Assembly: GCA_018524725.1 (NCBI GenBank) | Contig: JAEUWP010000450.1 | Coordinates: forward strand, 1-58,670 | Direction: 5' to 3' | DNA: 58,670 nt | DNA from: Podaxis mareebaensis | Lineage: Eukaryota > Basidiomycota > Agaricomycetes > Agaricales > Agaricaceae | Shown here: positions 30,666 to 43,235 of the stretch, piece by piece | Layout: each line of letters opens with the position of its first letter | Numbering within the stretch: position 1 is the first letter of the stretch | Notes under the pieces: generated by a model | Database searches by the model: none | Told to the model about the DNA's origin: nothing | Seen by the model: only the letters and a program-made list of their open reading frames with translations | Translations under genes and position numbers: made by a program

Positions 30666-32852
30666 TTAATATTAAGTATTGCAAAGCCGCCTTTGGTATC
30701 TCAATGACCACTACCATACGCACATTGTTCTATTGTTACCGTTAGCCAGTTAAAACAGGAAGCACTGGTAGGCCGCTGGTTTTAATTGATGATAGGATGA
30801 AATGAGTATTCTGGTATGAGCCCTCCGATCAAGCGAGCTAACACCCTTCCAAGAACCGAGAATTCGTGAGGTACATATGGTCGGTTTTATTCCCATTGTC
30901 AGCACCTCTCAGCGTATTATCATCCCTCCCAGGTCCAACCTCTGTAGCCCGTGCCCGTCAACTAACTTGTATGGCGCGAGTGTCTCGGCCTTCAAATTCT
31001 CACACACGTAAGTAGCGCTACGGGTGATCCTCTGACTCACGATGTCACGAACTCTTCCTTCTGTGGCGGCATTAGTGGTGACCCCGCAAGCAATCGATTT
31101 CGTAATCAAAGCATTTCTTGAGGAGAGAGGAAGGATGTGAGAAAAGGCAAGCGGATGTTGGCATTACTCAGATTGGCATGAGGTGCTATGGCTGACTGGT
31201 GGAAGTTGGCAGTCCGGTGGAGGGACATGTTGACACGCTTTCGGGGCTGCGTTTCCGAGGCAGCTGAGTCCTGACATGAACCAACGTCCCAGCGTTTAAT
31301 CCCAACGGCTATAATCCCTTTGCGCCACGCGATGATTCTATTTTTTGGTGAAGGTGCGATTTGGGGGGACCGACAGGGATGCTCATGGGGTGGCCTGACC
31401 AGTCCAGTTTGTGTCAGGAGGTCTGCTCCCTTTGTATCTGGTCACGAACTTTGAGCTACGCCTTGGCTTTGGACAACGGCTCTTTGACTCTTCGATGGCT
31501 TTGCTCGCATGTTGGCTCGCTAATGTTAGAGTCGTTAGCCTCGAAAAATGGCCGCTCTTTGACATCATTGCTCCCCTTGTTCCCTTTGGTCCATCCAACA
31601 GCTTTTCAAAGGGACCCGGGGGAACCCAAAATCTTTGATGTATGCTTGCGTTCAAGCGTTGCTTGAGGATCGTCACCATTTGTCGAGTACTACTACTACA
31701 GACTCCGGTTAGCTAGTAGCCATCAGAATATATCCTCATTTGAACTGGCACCTGCCATTAAAGGGATCAAACGATAATATCTAAGATCTAATTGACGAGG
31801 ACCCCAACTTCGAAGAAGTCTGCCGGATTCGATACCTTCCAGGAATAAAGAACACTGCCCTGTGAACACTTCCCCCCGGGACTATTACATACTGGTTTAT
31901 TGGTCTAAATCCGCCTATACCGCATCAAATCAAGTTGATACCTTGATGCCTTGAATTCATCTTGAATTGGACGACCCTAAGGATAATGTTCCGAGTCCGG
32001 GCCATGAAATTCGAAAAATATATCAAAGGGAGATCAACGGCACTCTGGTGTATGATGCGTGCATAGATTAGGCCATGGGGATCGTGCACGCTACACAGAG
32101 AGGAGGGGAAACCGGGGATAATCACAACGTCCTACATACTGGTATCGATTCTAGTTGGGAGTTATTGCCGGTGGTCTTGATCATTGGGACCTCGTGAAAA
32201 TTATTTAGGTACTTATGAACCGTCACTGCATTAGACAGTATGTATTTGGTGCCACTGTAAACCTTAATTCTCGCTGAAAGTGACGTAATTTTTGTATGTC
32301 CTCTGGTTACTCGAAAAAGGGGTCGTAAGGCTCTGCATTATGCGAAAACGTGGCGTTTCGCCAACTTGATCCCTGTAAGTTCACTGACGTATACAGCTAA
32401 CTCGTCGAGCTTCATTTTAGTGGTTCCTATGTCGATCCCATTGATCGACTTTCAGCGACATTTTGGGTGTGGAGGCGGAGCAATTCGGCTTCGATTCGGT
32501 TGTCCCTGAGAAGCATACGAATGCGTTGCAAATACGTTCTATTCCCCGTGAACCGCCGATGGAATGGGTAGAGTTGTTGGTAAAGAAACCAGCATACCGA
32601 ACCATCACCCCCGGCCATTAGGGAGGTGGTGGTAAGAGGGGACGAGCGGATAGATCAGTCATGATTGTGAAGAAATTAACTTGCAAAGGAGCAGGAAAAG
32701 TCGGGGAGGTCGATATGTTGAAGGTCTCGTTAAGAGAAGCCGATGTCAACGGCTATGAGCCCCGGGAGGCCTGGGACTGTTTCGGGAACTCAAGCAATAA
32801 GGTTATACCGATAAAAACGTGTGGAATGTATTGCGGTAGTAAAGGCCGACCG
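30666..32852. other. intergenic stretch with no supported gene
   Basis: Nearly 2.2 kb. Open frames at 30,909-31,109 (minus) and 31,361-31,666 (plus) lack known motifs and are contradicted by frames on the other strand. A block near 32,300-32,620 also reads on two minus frames without a recognisable product. No repeat or RNA gene was noticed. Confidence 0.45.
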
Positions 32853-34749
32853 CTATTGTTTCGCATCACCGCTAATACCGTAATCGGTTTGGTATCCCTT
32901 CGCAATTCCGCTTCGGCCTTGTTCCAGCACACTGGGAGTGTCTTCCCCCAGTCGGACTTCGAGGCCCTTATAGGACCTCTGCTGGAGGAATTGTGCTACA
33001 ATAAGGTTAGACGTTAGTCGTTGTTCATTCGTAGTGAGAAAAGATGGAATTTTACCTGCTGCGCTGTCATCCAATTTTGATACAGCAGTGTCTTGATTTC
33101 TTAGTACAAGCGAGTCCGAGGTTAAGATGGTTTGTGAGTCGATAGGTTCCCCACCGTATCGTTTCGCATGGCGATACTTCCCGGTGACAAGCGAGAATTG
33201 AGGTTGATCTGAATCTCTCTCTTCACCTTCTCCACCTTCTCCCTCCTCTCCAACCTCCACTCCGTTCTTGCCGCTCCGCGCTTGACCCTCCTCAATAACA
33301 CGATCGAAGTCAAGCACATAGCGTCCTGCCCAACTAACATCCTTCTTCAACGCAGTTTCCAACTCGAAAGGCGTCACGATGGGCTTAAAGAAGTCTTTAG
33401 CCTCAATGAGACTGTTCTCGGGACAAGCGACAAGGACGAAACATTCAATCTCAAGGAAGTTGGCGAGTTTGGAGGGTGTTAGTTTGCCCACAGAAATTGT
33501 ATAGGACTTTTTGTGGTGGGAAGCGAGGAGCTTCCGGAGATAGGTTATCAAGGGGAGATAGGAGGCTAGAGACATTATATGAATGGCATGGGCGGCTGGG
33601 ATGGCTGAATGGGGGAGGGTTGGACGTACCAACTCCAAGGGTACCTACGAGGATACCGAAGACGTCTGCATCACGAGCTTTTTGGACGACCGCGTACCGC
33701 CGCATTAGCATTTTGTTGGTTTTTCCGGATTCGAATTTGCTGGTGTTAGTAAGGGGGTCATAGGAGAATACCTTGAAGATGCAAGCATAAGCGATCTTCA
33801 AGGATCGAGTGGAAGAGAAACGAAAGCTCACGTCGCAAAAAGCATGGGTCATGAGGAGATTAGTCAGAGAGAGACTTTCTCCTCCGATGTACAATACGAG
33901 ATTGTAGTCGATCGCGGGCAGTGGGCTGCTTGCGTCGGTTGGTGAAGCTTTTGTATTGAGTTTCATGTATTGAATCGTGACATTGAAAGGCTTAAACGCG
34001 ATTAGCAGTCTTGAGAGGATATCCCCTAGGATCTCGTTTAGAGATAGGGACCAATAAAAAAGGTGAGCTGACTGACCTGCGAGATGGGTATACACGACCT
34101 CATGGCGGAACAACGCCGTTCGCGGAGGATATTCCGAAGTATGCGACTTGTATGCCGCAACTAGTCCAGATATACATCGTTCTACGTCAAGCTTCTTCTT
34201 GCCGAATACGTATATGACTGGAAGACGAGATGTTCTGCTGAGACTTAGATGCCATAATAGTATACAAAATCTGGACTCACAAACTCATGCATGCATGACC
34301 GTAATGGACCATCGCGTCAGCGTTAACGTGCTGTGCGGCCACCTCGTCAACGCAGCAGCTGCATACCGCATGTCAAGCTCAACCGATATGAGCAGGAACT
34401 GTGAAAGCCTGCCTGCCGTATGATGTGTCCGCAAGGACGTAGAGATCTCTGCCAGGGTCGATTTTTGATTTCAGGCGCCGGAAAATAGGCACCGAATCAT
34501 GGAGAAGTTCATCAGGAAATTGTAGGGCTATCTAAAACCAATGAGAAGGATATATCACACACAGTATTGCCAGGAACATACTCGTTTGTAGTCGCCTTGG
34601 ACGATCTCATCCGCTGTCCGTTGGATGTCGTAGAAATCGTCGAAGTCCTCTACCGAAAGCTGGTCGGCCGTGGTATCTGGCCTGACGTCAATCGTGCGCG
34701 TAATTGCGCTCTCGCCTGTGGTAGAAAATACAGAAGATTCGGCAGGCAT
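32853..34749 (-). CDS. DPH2: diphthamide biosynthesis protein DPH2
   Basis: Partner of DPH1 in the first step of diphthamide formation, transfer of a 3-amino-3-carboxypropyl group from S-adenosylmethionine to a histidine of elongation factor 2, in the cytosol. Exons on the minus strand: 34749-34582, 34531-34413, 34358-34281, 34237-34077, 34025-33832, 33771-33630, 33565-33056, 32995-32853 (504 aa). Landmarks: [60 protein letters not shown] (cluster-region Cys), [52 protein letters not shown] and the C-terminal [21 protein letters not shown]. The second intron (34,412-34,359) needs a GC donor to give TSYGSCCVDE. Divergent from the YPP1-like gene; 184 bp between starts. Confidence 0.93.
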
Positions 34750-34933
34750 GCCTTGTGATTGTCGGAAAATAACATGGAACAAATTGGCAGAAATTCAGAT
34801 TATTTGTGACGCCCGTGACCTTCCAACTTCGTCATCGCCCACCACATCGTCCAGCAGTCTACGGTAAGCGCCGGTCTTATCGAACCCAGACATTACATTG
34901 ACAGATATACAGGTGTTGTCGTAGACGATACCG
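34750..34933. promoter_or_regulatory. 184-bp bidirectional promoter, DPH2 / YPP1
   Basis: Two housekeeping genes start 184 bp apart and point away from each other. No TATA box was recognised; expression from a shared open-chromatin region is likely. Confidence 0.5.
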
Positions 34934-37900
34934 ATGTCTAATCCCAAAGAACGACATTATTGGTCACAGCTACGCGCAGCGCTCACTGCTGGTCAATGGC
35001 GTTCGCCGTGTCCGGCGAAGGCGCCTAACGGCACATTACTGCCGTGGTCTGAGCTCTTTCGCAAGTTCAACAAGCACTGTAAAGGATTCCGGGACGTGGC
35101 CGAGGTTGCATCGCACACTCATACCCTTGGTTCGCTCCTGGCGACAGACGCCGATGATGAAGATGTCATAGGAAATACGATGCGACCTCCGTTGGACGTG
35201 GGTGACGAGTGTATACTGAACCAGGAAAGACTTCATGAGGCTTCGGTTAGCTATGAGGCGCTGAAGGGCTTGGAGCATTCCAACGTGCGTTCCTCGGTCC
35301 ATGCCATAGTATCCATCTAATCTATTTTCCCAGTTAGTCAATTTCGCCCTTGGTTATTACGCCTACGCCCTTGGTCTGCCGACAGAATGCCTCGAGCACC
35401 TCGAAAGAGTACCGGACATTTTGGTTATCCAAAGTCATATCCCAACCTCGGAGGCAGCTAATGCTACTGCTGGTGAGTCCAACCTTGCCCTACCCGCGCA
35501 GAGGCCTCAGTGATTTCATTCACAGCCAGCTTCGTCGCTGTCACTGACCCCTCGATACCTGAAATTCGCGATGGACGTGGATGGGCTATGACAGAGACTT
35601 TCCGGAGCATATGCCTACAAGGTACGTCATAGATTCCCCACCCGGTCCGTTTCCTGAATCGTTGGCCAGGAATGTCATATGAGAAATTATACCCCTCTGA
35701 GCCACAACGTGCTCTTCAAGCTTATTCCTCTGCGTTACCCCTCTTCACAACCCTTGCTTCCGAATTCACGCTGTCCTCGTCTACGCAAGCTACTGGCAAA
35801 CTGGACTTTACCCCGTTCTTCCAACTCCGGGAAATGTGGCGGTGGGTCGAGCGCTTACTTTGGCGTGTCGTCATCTTGAGCTCGCGGCTCTGCGATGTTC
35901 ATCAAGATGAGCCTAGTGGCACAAGCGAATCCCTATGGCGCTGGTTTAGCCATTACGCGACATGCAGTGCCGCGTGGCCCTCCAACTTCCGAACCGCCCA
36001 TCGCTCTGCCATTTCCTCGATATACCTTCGTGCCTTCGTCCTTCGCTACCGCGTTCTCTCCGAATCACCCATATACATACCCAAAACGCCACCTTGGCTG
36101 CTACAAGCACGCTCCTTGGTCCAAGATTATCGTGCCATCCTGAGTTCAAGTACGAAGTTCCCTCGTGCGGGCGAGCGGAACGTGAAAGTTGAAGAGTTTG
36201 TGGATCTATGTGTGGCCATTTGGGAGGCTAGTGGTGGAATGGGCGAGCATGCTGGTTGGGTGATTGAGGTGCGCGTCCCAACGTCTATATTCGTCAGCTG
36301 GTCTTAACTTCACCAGATCCTCTGGTGGGCAACACGATATACCTTCAACTCACCTCGGATCTATCGCCATATGACGCGCCTCTTCCACCTTTCCGGTGAT
36401 ACCCCCCTCGCAATCCGCACTCTCAAACTTTACGTCCAGATTGTTGGTAAAGCCTACCAAGCCAGCAAAGAAGGTGTCAATGAAGACGTAGACTCGGATG
36501 ATCTCTGGGTCGAGACACTGGTGTTCGGTATCCGCATGGTGTGTCGATATGCTGCATCATCAGATGATCCAGAGATCATCGATGACGTGCGATATGCGGG
36601 GACTTTGATTGAGAAAGCACGGTCAAGATTGAACCGGGAGAGGAAGCTGTTGGTCGCGAGTGTGTTCCTTGCAGAAGGAGTGTGGAATACTATCATGGCT
36701 CTCAAAGGTGCGTTTTTCTGTTTCGGTCTTTACCTATTCCTAGATGAACACTGGTTTGTGCAGAAGAAGACCCTTACACACGGCCACAACGTCTACATGA
36801 CGCACACGACTACTTCATTCAATCTGTCAAAGCCCTGCCAACATCCTCAGGATATTATCACCTTGCCCTCTCCTTCGCTCGTGCAGGTCCTTCTCGGGAT
36901 CTGCAAAAGTCTGTCGAGAGCGCCGGTCTCGCGTTGGAGGCTGACCCTAAGGAGATCCGATACTGGCACTTTCTGGGTCTGCTGTTGACTGCTCAAGAGA
37001 AATGGAAGGAAGCAGCTGAGATTCTGGAGAGAGGTGCGGAATTGGATAAGGAAGTGTCTGGGGAGTTGGAGCATGACGAGGAAGAAGATGGAAGAAGTGA
37101 GGGGGAAGGGGAGGACGGATATGTTACCGTGGAACATGGAAAGACGACTACCCAAATTGATAAGTCGCCCCTACCGCCCCCTGCGGAGAGCAAGACGCAT
37201 GTACATGGTCCGGAATATGTCCTGGAAGCGACCGCAACCGTCATTCCGCCTGCATCAGGGCTGCTTCGGTCTATGTTAGAGAAGAACCCACCCTCAAAAA
37301 AGGATGTGTATGAATATAGCCTGCAGTTGCGGATGACACAGGCTGCATTGACCGAGGTTGTGGATGGACCCGAAGGTGCAGAATCGAAGTGGGTGGAAGT
37401 CTTTTCATGGATTGCAGAAAAGAAAGGCGTTATGCAGTCTTCAGATCGTGAGTCGTCATATTCATCCTTCATTTGAAAGCATTATCTCATGGAAGGAACT
37501 AGATTCGCATCGTCTCTCGGTGGACAGTGTTGTCCCCCCAAGTATGATGGATAAGACCTTCACGGCGAGTCATGCTCATGAGCCGATGTCATCTAATGGC
37601 ATAGGGACCGAAGTGGAAGCGTCTTCACATTCTCATCCCCCTACACAAGTCCTCCTGGCGCCCATACCTATTACTGTCTCCCCCGCTACACCTACTACTG
37701 ATAACATGCATGACGTCGCGCATTCTCCCGAAGGGGCCTTGTCCGAGAAGAGTGGAGAAACTCGAGAAAAGGACAAAGACAGGGAGAAGGAGAAAGACAA
37801 GGAGAAGGGTAAAGTTAATGGCTTGCGAGTGAAGAGATCGATATCAATTGATAGGGGTGATACGTCCAAAAGCAAGAAAGTGCAACAGATTTTGAAGGAC

Positions 37901-38927
37901 CGGGTGCACAAGGGTCGCGCCGGCATCTCAGCTGTGTCAAGGAAGATAGGACATGGGGTCTCAAAGCATCACCATCTACATCTGAGGAGGACAAATTCCT
38001 CACCTGGTATGTCTCACTCTGCCCTTCAGGTTATTGCTATACATATCTGATCCATTTTGTGAAATAGCGGATTTCCATGAGGTGATACGTAATGCATCGT
38101 ACCAAGCTTCGTCAATTCACTCCCGCCGTCGTCTTGGTTCCTTCCTTCAACTTAGTGATCGCTCATCGACAGAATCGCCACCTCCACCACCTCCACCACA
38201 ACCGCTCGCGTCGCAACAGGAACTGAAGCCGAATAGCCGGCAGGCGAGGGAGAACCGACTGTTGAGTAACTTGTGGTTGATGTCAGCTGCGACGTTTAGA
38301 CGACTGGGGAAGATTGAGCAGGCAAAGGGTGCGATACAAGAAGCCGAGGTGAGAGACGAGGGTAACCCGAATGTTTGGGTTCAGGTGTGTACATACATCC
38401 TTTTACAAGATGAGACACAATGTTAATCGGGTCGTTAGCTGGGGTTGTACTATTTCGCATTGGGACACAGACAACAGGCCATCGATGCATTGCAGAAAGC
38501 CTTGTTCATCAGTACGGAAGATATCCCTGCCACAGTTCACCTGAGCCGTATATACCTTACTCCACCCCCACCTAAATCCCCGCATCACCAACAGGCAAAG
38601 ACTCCATCCGTTCCATACCCATCTACTGATAAGACGACGAACAACCCCTCGGCGCAACCAACATCAACCAGCCTTCCATCCTTCTTCCCAACCAAACAGG
38701 GCGGAGATGAACCAGACAGTAGTGATACCGATCTCGCGGCAGGACTCTTGTCGCACTTGACGAAGGGTAGGGGATGGGATGTACCCGAAGCTTGGTACTT
38801 TTTGGCGAAAGCATATGGCGCGCAGGGGAGGAAGGAAAAGGAACGCGAAGCGTTGAAAGTTGCGTTAGAGTTGTCGGAGGGAAGGGGTGTGAGGGAGATT
38901 CAGAGTGCTTTGGGATGGTGTATCTGA
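34934..38927 (+). CDS. YPP1: YPP1/TTC7-like TPR scaffold of the PI4-kinase complex
   Basis: Ypp1 (TTC7 in animals) holds phosphatidylinositol 4-kinase Stt4 at Efr3 sites on the plasma membrane. Proposed exons: 34934-35284, 35334-35472, 35526-35621, 35670-36268, 36317-36707, 36764-37447, 37503-38006, 38068-38384, 38439-38927 (1,189 aa). Evidence: FALGYYAYALGLPTECLEHL near residue 120; GWVIEILWWATRYTFNSPRI and HMTRLFHLSGDTPLAIRTLK; TPRs YYHLALSFARAG and RYWHFLGLLLTAQEKWKEAA; and C-terminal TPRs LSNLWLMSAATFRRLGKIEQ, LGLYYFALGHRQQAIDALQK and AWYFLAKAYGAQGRKEKERE. A charged low-complexity insert (Lys/Asp/Glu run, about 37,760-37,815) and a proline run near 38,180 sit between TPR blocks. The exon 6/7 junction was chosen by phase. 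Longer than the yeast protein, as usual in basidiomycetes. Confidence 0.85.
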
Positions 38928-39627
38928 TGGTCTTTTCGTTCATATCTTTAACGCGTTTCTTTGCATTACTTTAGGATTTGCACGGAACCTTTCCGGTCGG
39001 TTAGGCCGAAGCCAGAGTAACACTTAATATAGCATCCTTCGTTGGGAAAGCTGAGCCCATCGATTCTCCATCATTTGTCGAGAATTCATTTTAGCCATCG
39101 CCTCCGGGACATGACGCTGGTCAAATGTTTTCGAGGACAGTTCGTCGTATAGATAGGTAGAGGCGCGTAGTCCCGCAAGAGGTGGACGGGGCTGAGCCCA
39201 GCCAGGTACATGTCCGGCAGTGGGAGGTCTCCCCTGGAGTCTAATAATCGTTCCGCTGCGAAAGGTTATATCGGATCATCCTTGCCTTTGTAGCTGGCGG
39301 TTGATGTGATCCCTCAAGCTCAAGTTAAACCCCAACCATAATTCTCTCACTTAATTCCTCCTGTTTTTTGGGTCCAAGTCCGTCATCGGATGCCTAGCTG
39401 AATGTCGGTTTGTAGTGCTTCTTCATGTTTCCTCCTGTTGTTGCATCGCAGCCATGGATTAAATGGCTCTTGAACGTGCAGTTGTTAAACTTTAGAAACC
39501 CAAAATCATCAGATAATTCCATACTTCGCAAAATGGAATAGCCTTCCATTGTTCCCGTTACTATCTATCTACTGTACATCTTGGTAGAAACAACCTAGGT
39601 TTGGAGTGCCGTAGGGACGGGACCGCT
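38928..39627. other. intergenic stretch between convergent genes
   Basis: Separates the 3' ends of the YPP1-like gene and the first G-domain gene. No frame, repeat or RNA gene recognised. Confidence 0.45.
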
Positions 39628-40718
39628 CTACCCCGTTGGCCTCAGCCCCTTCTGTGCTTGCAATAGCCTTTCCACAACGAAGCCTTTCACGGACTTCATG
39701 AATATATAGAAAATCTCGAGGAGATTGTTCGCCTGCCATCCACCTCTGTCATCTCGACCCATAGGAACACGGGAATTGTAGTCTTCACAGTAACGCTGGA
39801 TCATATCTTCGGTAATTCGATTGAACCAGAGCTCGGGATTTACCACCCACGCCTTGCCTGGACAATACAACTTAATCAAGTCTCGAACGATGTTCTTCGA
39901 CCTCTCATATTCTTCCTCAAACATGTTCTTCCTCCCTTTCGATGTAGTGACACAAGCGCAGCCCTCGAAGCGCATACCGCGCCTCGGGAACTCCCGCTCA
40001 TTCTCACTCCACCATGTGTCCATGGGGTCTTCGTTCTCCAGTCCCGTAACTACGATCACAACGGGGATCTTCCCCTGGCAGATGGTCTTCGTGAAGAGGT
40101 CATAGTTGACCTTGATGATGTCGCGATATCTAGTACCACGGATGCAGTATACGAGGAGACTGAGGCCGTCCCTCAGATTCTCGACGAGATCACGAAGGTG
40201 ACGGAGGGCCGTGTCCCCTGGGACGGAACCCGTTTCTCCTTCATTGAGCCCAGCAGTGTCCCAGAAGACGTATTGCTTGTCGGCGATTGTAATAGGATAG
40301 CGGACATTTTCGAACGTACAACCACTTGCGCTGTTGCTGACCGCCGCTACTTCGTTGTCGGAGAGCATGTTGATGAGACTACTCTTTCCAGTACCAGTCT
40401 CGCCGAAGATGATAATGTTTTTCGGTGTGCTGGGTTTAGTTGTAAGGAACAGAGTTTCCCCGTCACTGGTACGCAGTGTCTGAGTCTGTTTGCTAGCCCC
40501 TAATGTCCAAAGATGTCGGTAAAGCAGCCAGCAAATAATCGTTTTTTTTACCTACCTTCGGATGTCAAGGGCATGACTGAACCGTTGCCTAGAATCGTAC
40601 GCCATTAGTTTCTGTTGTTTCACAGTATCCGATACGTACTCTTGTGCATCTTGAGCTCAGAATGCTCTCCAGGAGCTGGGGGCGGAGGTAGATGAGTTGG
40701 TTGGCCCCCTCCCTGCAT
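39628..40718 (-). CDS. P-loop G-domain protein, type A (copy 1)
   Basis: Exons on the minus strand: 40718-40640, 40588-40556, 40499-39628 (327 aa); the start is uncertain because the frame stays open upstream. Nucleotide-binding motifs: G1 IIIFGETGTGKSSLINML, a G2-like Thr in SGCTFENV, and G3 FWDTAGLNEG. In the G4 position there is VVTGLENED, instead of the usual N/TKxD. A conserved CVTTSKGRKNMFEEEYE follows. Resembles the single-domain AIG1-like/septin-like G proteins common in mushroom genomes, whose function is not established. The N-terminal ~75 residues are Pro-rich and unstructured. Forms a divergent pair with the type B gene at 41,812; the pair is mirrored at 55,301-58,349. Confidence 0.8.
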
Positions 40719-41811
40719 ATGGATTTGGTCAGGATTCACAGGGTGACGAATCCTTGAGTCTTGGGAGGGTTTGAGTCCTGTAGTTTGATCTGTGGTTGGA
40801 CCTGTAAACAGCTAAGTACAACTCCACACGACTGTAAAGCCAATCTTCATATCCCTACCGTCTCGTTGGCGGGGTTCCGTGTCGTTATTATGTTTACGAG
40901 GGGAATCCTGCATGTTTTGGATGTTCGGCGGGACAGACAATACGCGCAGAGGAGAGGATGATGATGGCACTTTTTATTGCAGTGCGTTCTCATTATTAAG
41001 AGTTTGCCGCCATATTTGGCGAGAACAGCTTTCGGTTCCTCTAGGTATTCTCCGCAGCTGGTGTTATCACTATGTTAGGCTTCATAGGCCAAGTTCCCTT
41101 ATTCGCGTGCTAAGGATCGACTCATGATAGAACACACATCATTGATTCCGCAGCGCCAGCGCCCCACATATCCCGGATGTGATAGTAACCTAATACCTAT
41201 TGTAGCTCAAAGAACACCAGTAGGTCATGGGACTAGCCATGAGGAAGGAACACATGGCAGAGGAACATACTGGCCGGTTGACCCAGGGGGTGATAGAAGG
41301 AATGACTGCGGAGCCCACAAACGAAAGCGCATCTATCCCCATCAGGTCGCATGGATGCCGCCAAGCTAGTGGGATTCTATCTAACCTCCGCTTTAAGATA
41401 GGAGGGCACTGTTTTCCTCAGAACAAGCATTGCAAAGATAGTACAACATGCGTCCGCAAGCTACCTTTTTCTGTGTGGGCAATGTATGGTTGACTGATAA
41501 CAATAGAGAGCTTACCATCATGTCACTTATGGCCCTGCCAGTGTTCCAGATTTGACTGCATTGCGCATGAACAGCATGCCATCCCTATGTTCTGATTCGA
41601 TCTATTAATACAATCCTTCCACCACTCGAATGGAGATCCCAAGCTTTCCATTGTACTTGTACATTTGGTCGTTATCCGAAAATAGGCCACTGATACTGAG
41701 AAGCCTCTGCTTCGGCGCGACGTAAATATAAAGCCTGGGGGCACGACCAAAGGCCGTTCAGCAGGAGACTCTGACAGCATCAATCGAAGCTCTTCATATA
41801 CCGCTACCATC
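40719..41811. promoter_or_regulatory. divergent promoter region of G-domain pair 1
   Basis: About 1.1 kb between two divergent starts. A block around 41,250-41,345 is conserved (inverted) in the corresponding gap of the second pair, so it is either a retained regulatory stretch or recent-duplication residue. Short frames present are not convincing genes. Confidence 0.45.
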
Positions 41812-42627
41812 ATGCCCAGGACCAACATTATCTTGTTCGGCGAGTCCGGAAGTGGGAAAAGTAGCATCGTCAATATGCTTTCCACTTTTGAGACCGCCGC
41901 CAGGATTTCCAACGGAGCGACAGGATGTACCTTCGAGAGCAAAGGCTTCGAAGCTGACATCCTGGGCCGACCTGTCACCTTATGGGATACTGTTGGACTT
42001 GGGGAGGGTGATGCAGCACGTGTCCCTAATATCGAGGCCGTCATAAAACTGTATAAGCTTCTTCGTAACCTCCAGGACGGCGTTAGCCTTCTTATGTTCG
42101 TTATGCGGGCTCCCCGTATCAGGAGCTCCGCCCGTCAGAACTGGAAGCTCTTCCAGGACATCATTTGCCAGGGTAGGGTGCCCACCGTTATCGTCATCAC
42201 GGGTCTGGAGCAGGAGGAGGACATGGATCAATGGTGGCTTCGGAATATCGAGAGATTCCGGAAGGATGAGATTATCCCTGCTGGATATGCGTGCATCACT
42301 GCCTCAAGGGGGAGGGCCCTTAGGAGAGGAAATGGTTTCGTGTTTGACGAGATATACGAGGAGTCACGGGAGAAAGTACGGAACCTTATATTATCAACCG
42401 CCTTTATCACGAGTCCGTGGCATGTTTCCGCGCCGGAATGGTTCAAAACCACCATCAACACCATAACCGAGTACGAGCCTACTATTTGCTTCATGAAAAA
42501 AGCGGTAAAGCGGGAGGAAGAGCAGAAGGTTAATGGAGCTGCTTTGCGAAAACTGGTGTCTGTATGCAACATGTCGGAGGACGACGCAAGGGAACTTGCG
42601 GAGAGACTGGAGGGAGTCCGAGCATGA
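41812..42627 (+). CDS. P-loop G-domain protein, type B (copy 1)
   Basis: Intronless, 271 aa, the domain alone. G1 NIILFGESGSGKSSIVNML at residues 5-23; ATGCTFES with the switch Thr; G3 LWDTVGLGEG (Val replaces the usual Ala); the G4-position sequence VVITGLEQEED-like (VIVITGLEQEEDMDQWW) has no N/TKxD. CITASRGRALRRG may correspond to the G5 region. The C-terminus is helical and charged (KKAVKREEEQK, MSEDDARELAERLEG). Type A and type B share the same core order and the odd G4, so they are one family. The antisense strand carries long open frames that mirror this gene and were ignored. Confidence 0.85.
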   Translation: MPRTNIILFGESGSGKSSIVNMLSTFETAARISNGATGCTFESKGFEADILGRPVTLWDTVGLGEGDAARVPNIEAVIKLYKLLRNLQDGVSLLMFVMRAPRIRSSARQNWKLFQDIICQGRVPTVIVITGLEQEEDMDQWWLRNIERFRKDEIIPAGYACITASRGRALRRGNGFVFDEIYEESREKVRNLILSTAFITSPWHVSAPEWFKTTINTITEYEPTICFMKKAVKREEEQKVNGAALRKLVSVCNMSEDDARELAERLEGVRA

Positions 42628-43235
42628 AGCACTTTCTCCTATTGGCGTTTTCTTATGTACTATTAGCTTGAAAGTCATTTCCAGTATCTGAATTCCAGGC
42701 CTTAGACATTTTGTTTATAAAGGTGAACGATTAACTTAATCAGACTCAGCTTCTCATGTTCAACGATCTCGCTAGATGCCTTCCTCGGAGCCCGCGCTAC
42801 AAACTACGTCTGCCACCGCTTCTGAAGCTTAGAGTTGGAACCCACCTCCTGCGAGTAACCCCATACTTTCATAGACAGACCGAATCTTGGCAGCGGCAGG
42901 TCCATCTGATGTAGAGGGTTGAGTCTGTCTAGACCCATGGACGGTCGGTTCCGGGACTGGATGTTCCGGTTGACATCCTCTGCCTGCCCTAGACTTGGGT
43001 CAAAAGGAATTTAAACCTCGGAGTCAGCGGAATATTCCCGACATCAATCTCTTAAAATCTCTTAACAGTGACGGGACGGACGCGCGGCGCATCATATGCC
43101 AAACGAGTCAATACCAATCATATTTGACGCGTGACGGTGTATCAGGGACGATGGATCTTCAATACACAGCCTTCAGCAGGTTGAAAAAGCCAAAAAATCT
43201 CTGTCGACAACTCATATCACCCCTCCTTGTCGCCA

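Larger units (their letters stand above)
39628..42627. repeat. left arm of a gene-level inverted duplication
   Basis: Contains a type A gene on minus and a type B gene on plus, diverging. The segment 55,301-58,349 contains type B on minus and type A on plus, i.e. the reverse complement order, with almost equal length (3.00 and 3.05 kb). The non-coding part also matches: ACTGCGGAGCCCACAAACGA at about 41,307-41,326 recurs inverted at about 56,586-56,605. Confidence 0.8.

Noticed and set aside
34026..34113. Coding reading of [15 protein letters not shown] within DPH2
   Set aside because: The frame is open only because the intron is 51 bp long and lacks stops; removing it gives the family sequence LAGDILSRL.
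34270..34300. GCATGCATGCATGA run as a regulatory repeat
   Set aside because: It lies inside DPH2 at an exon end and reads as normal codons (HACMS); a similar run at 53,455 is likely chance.
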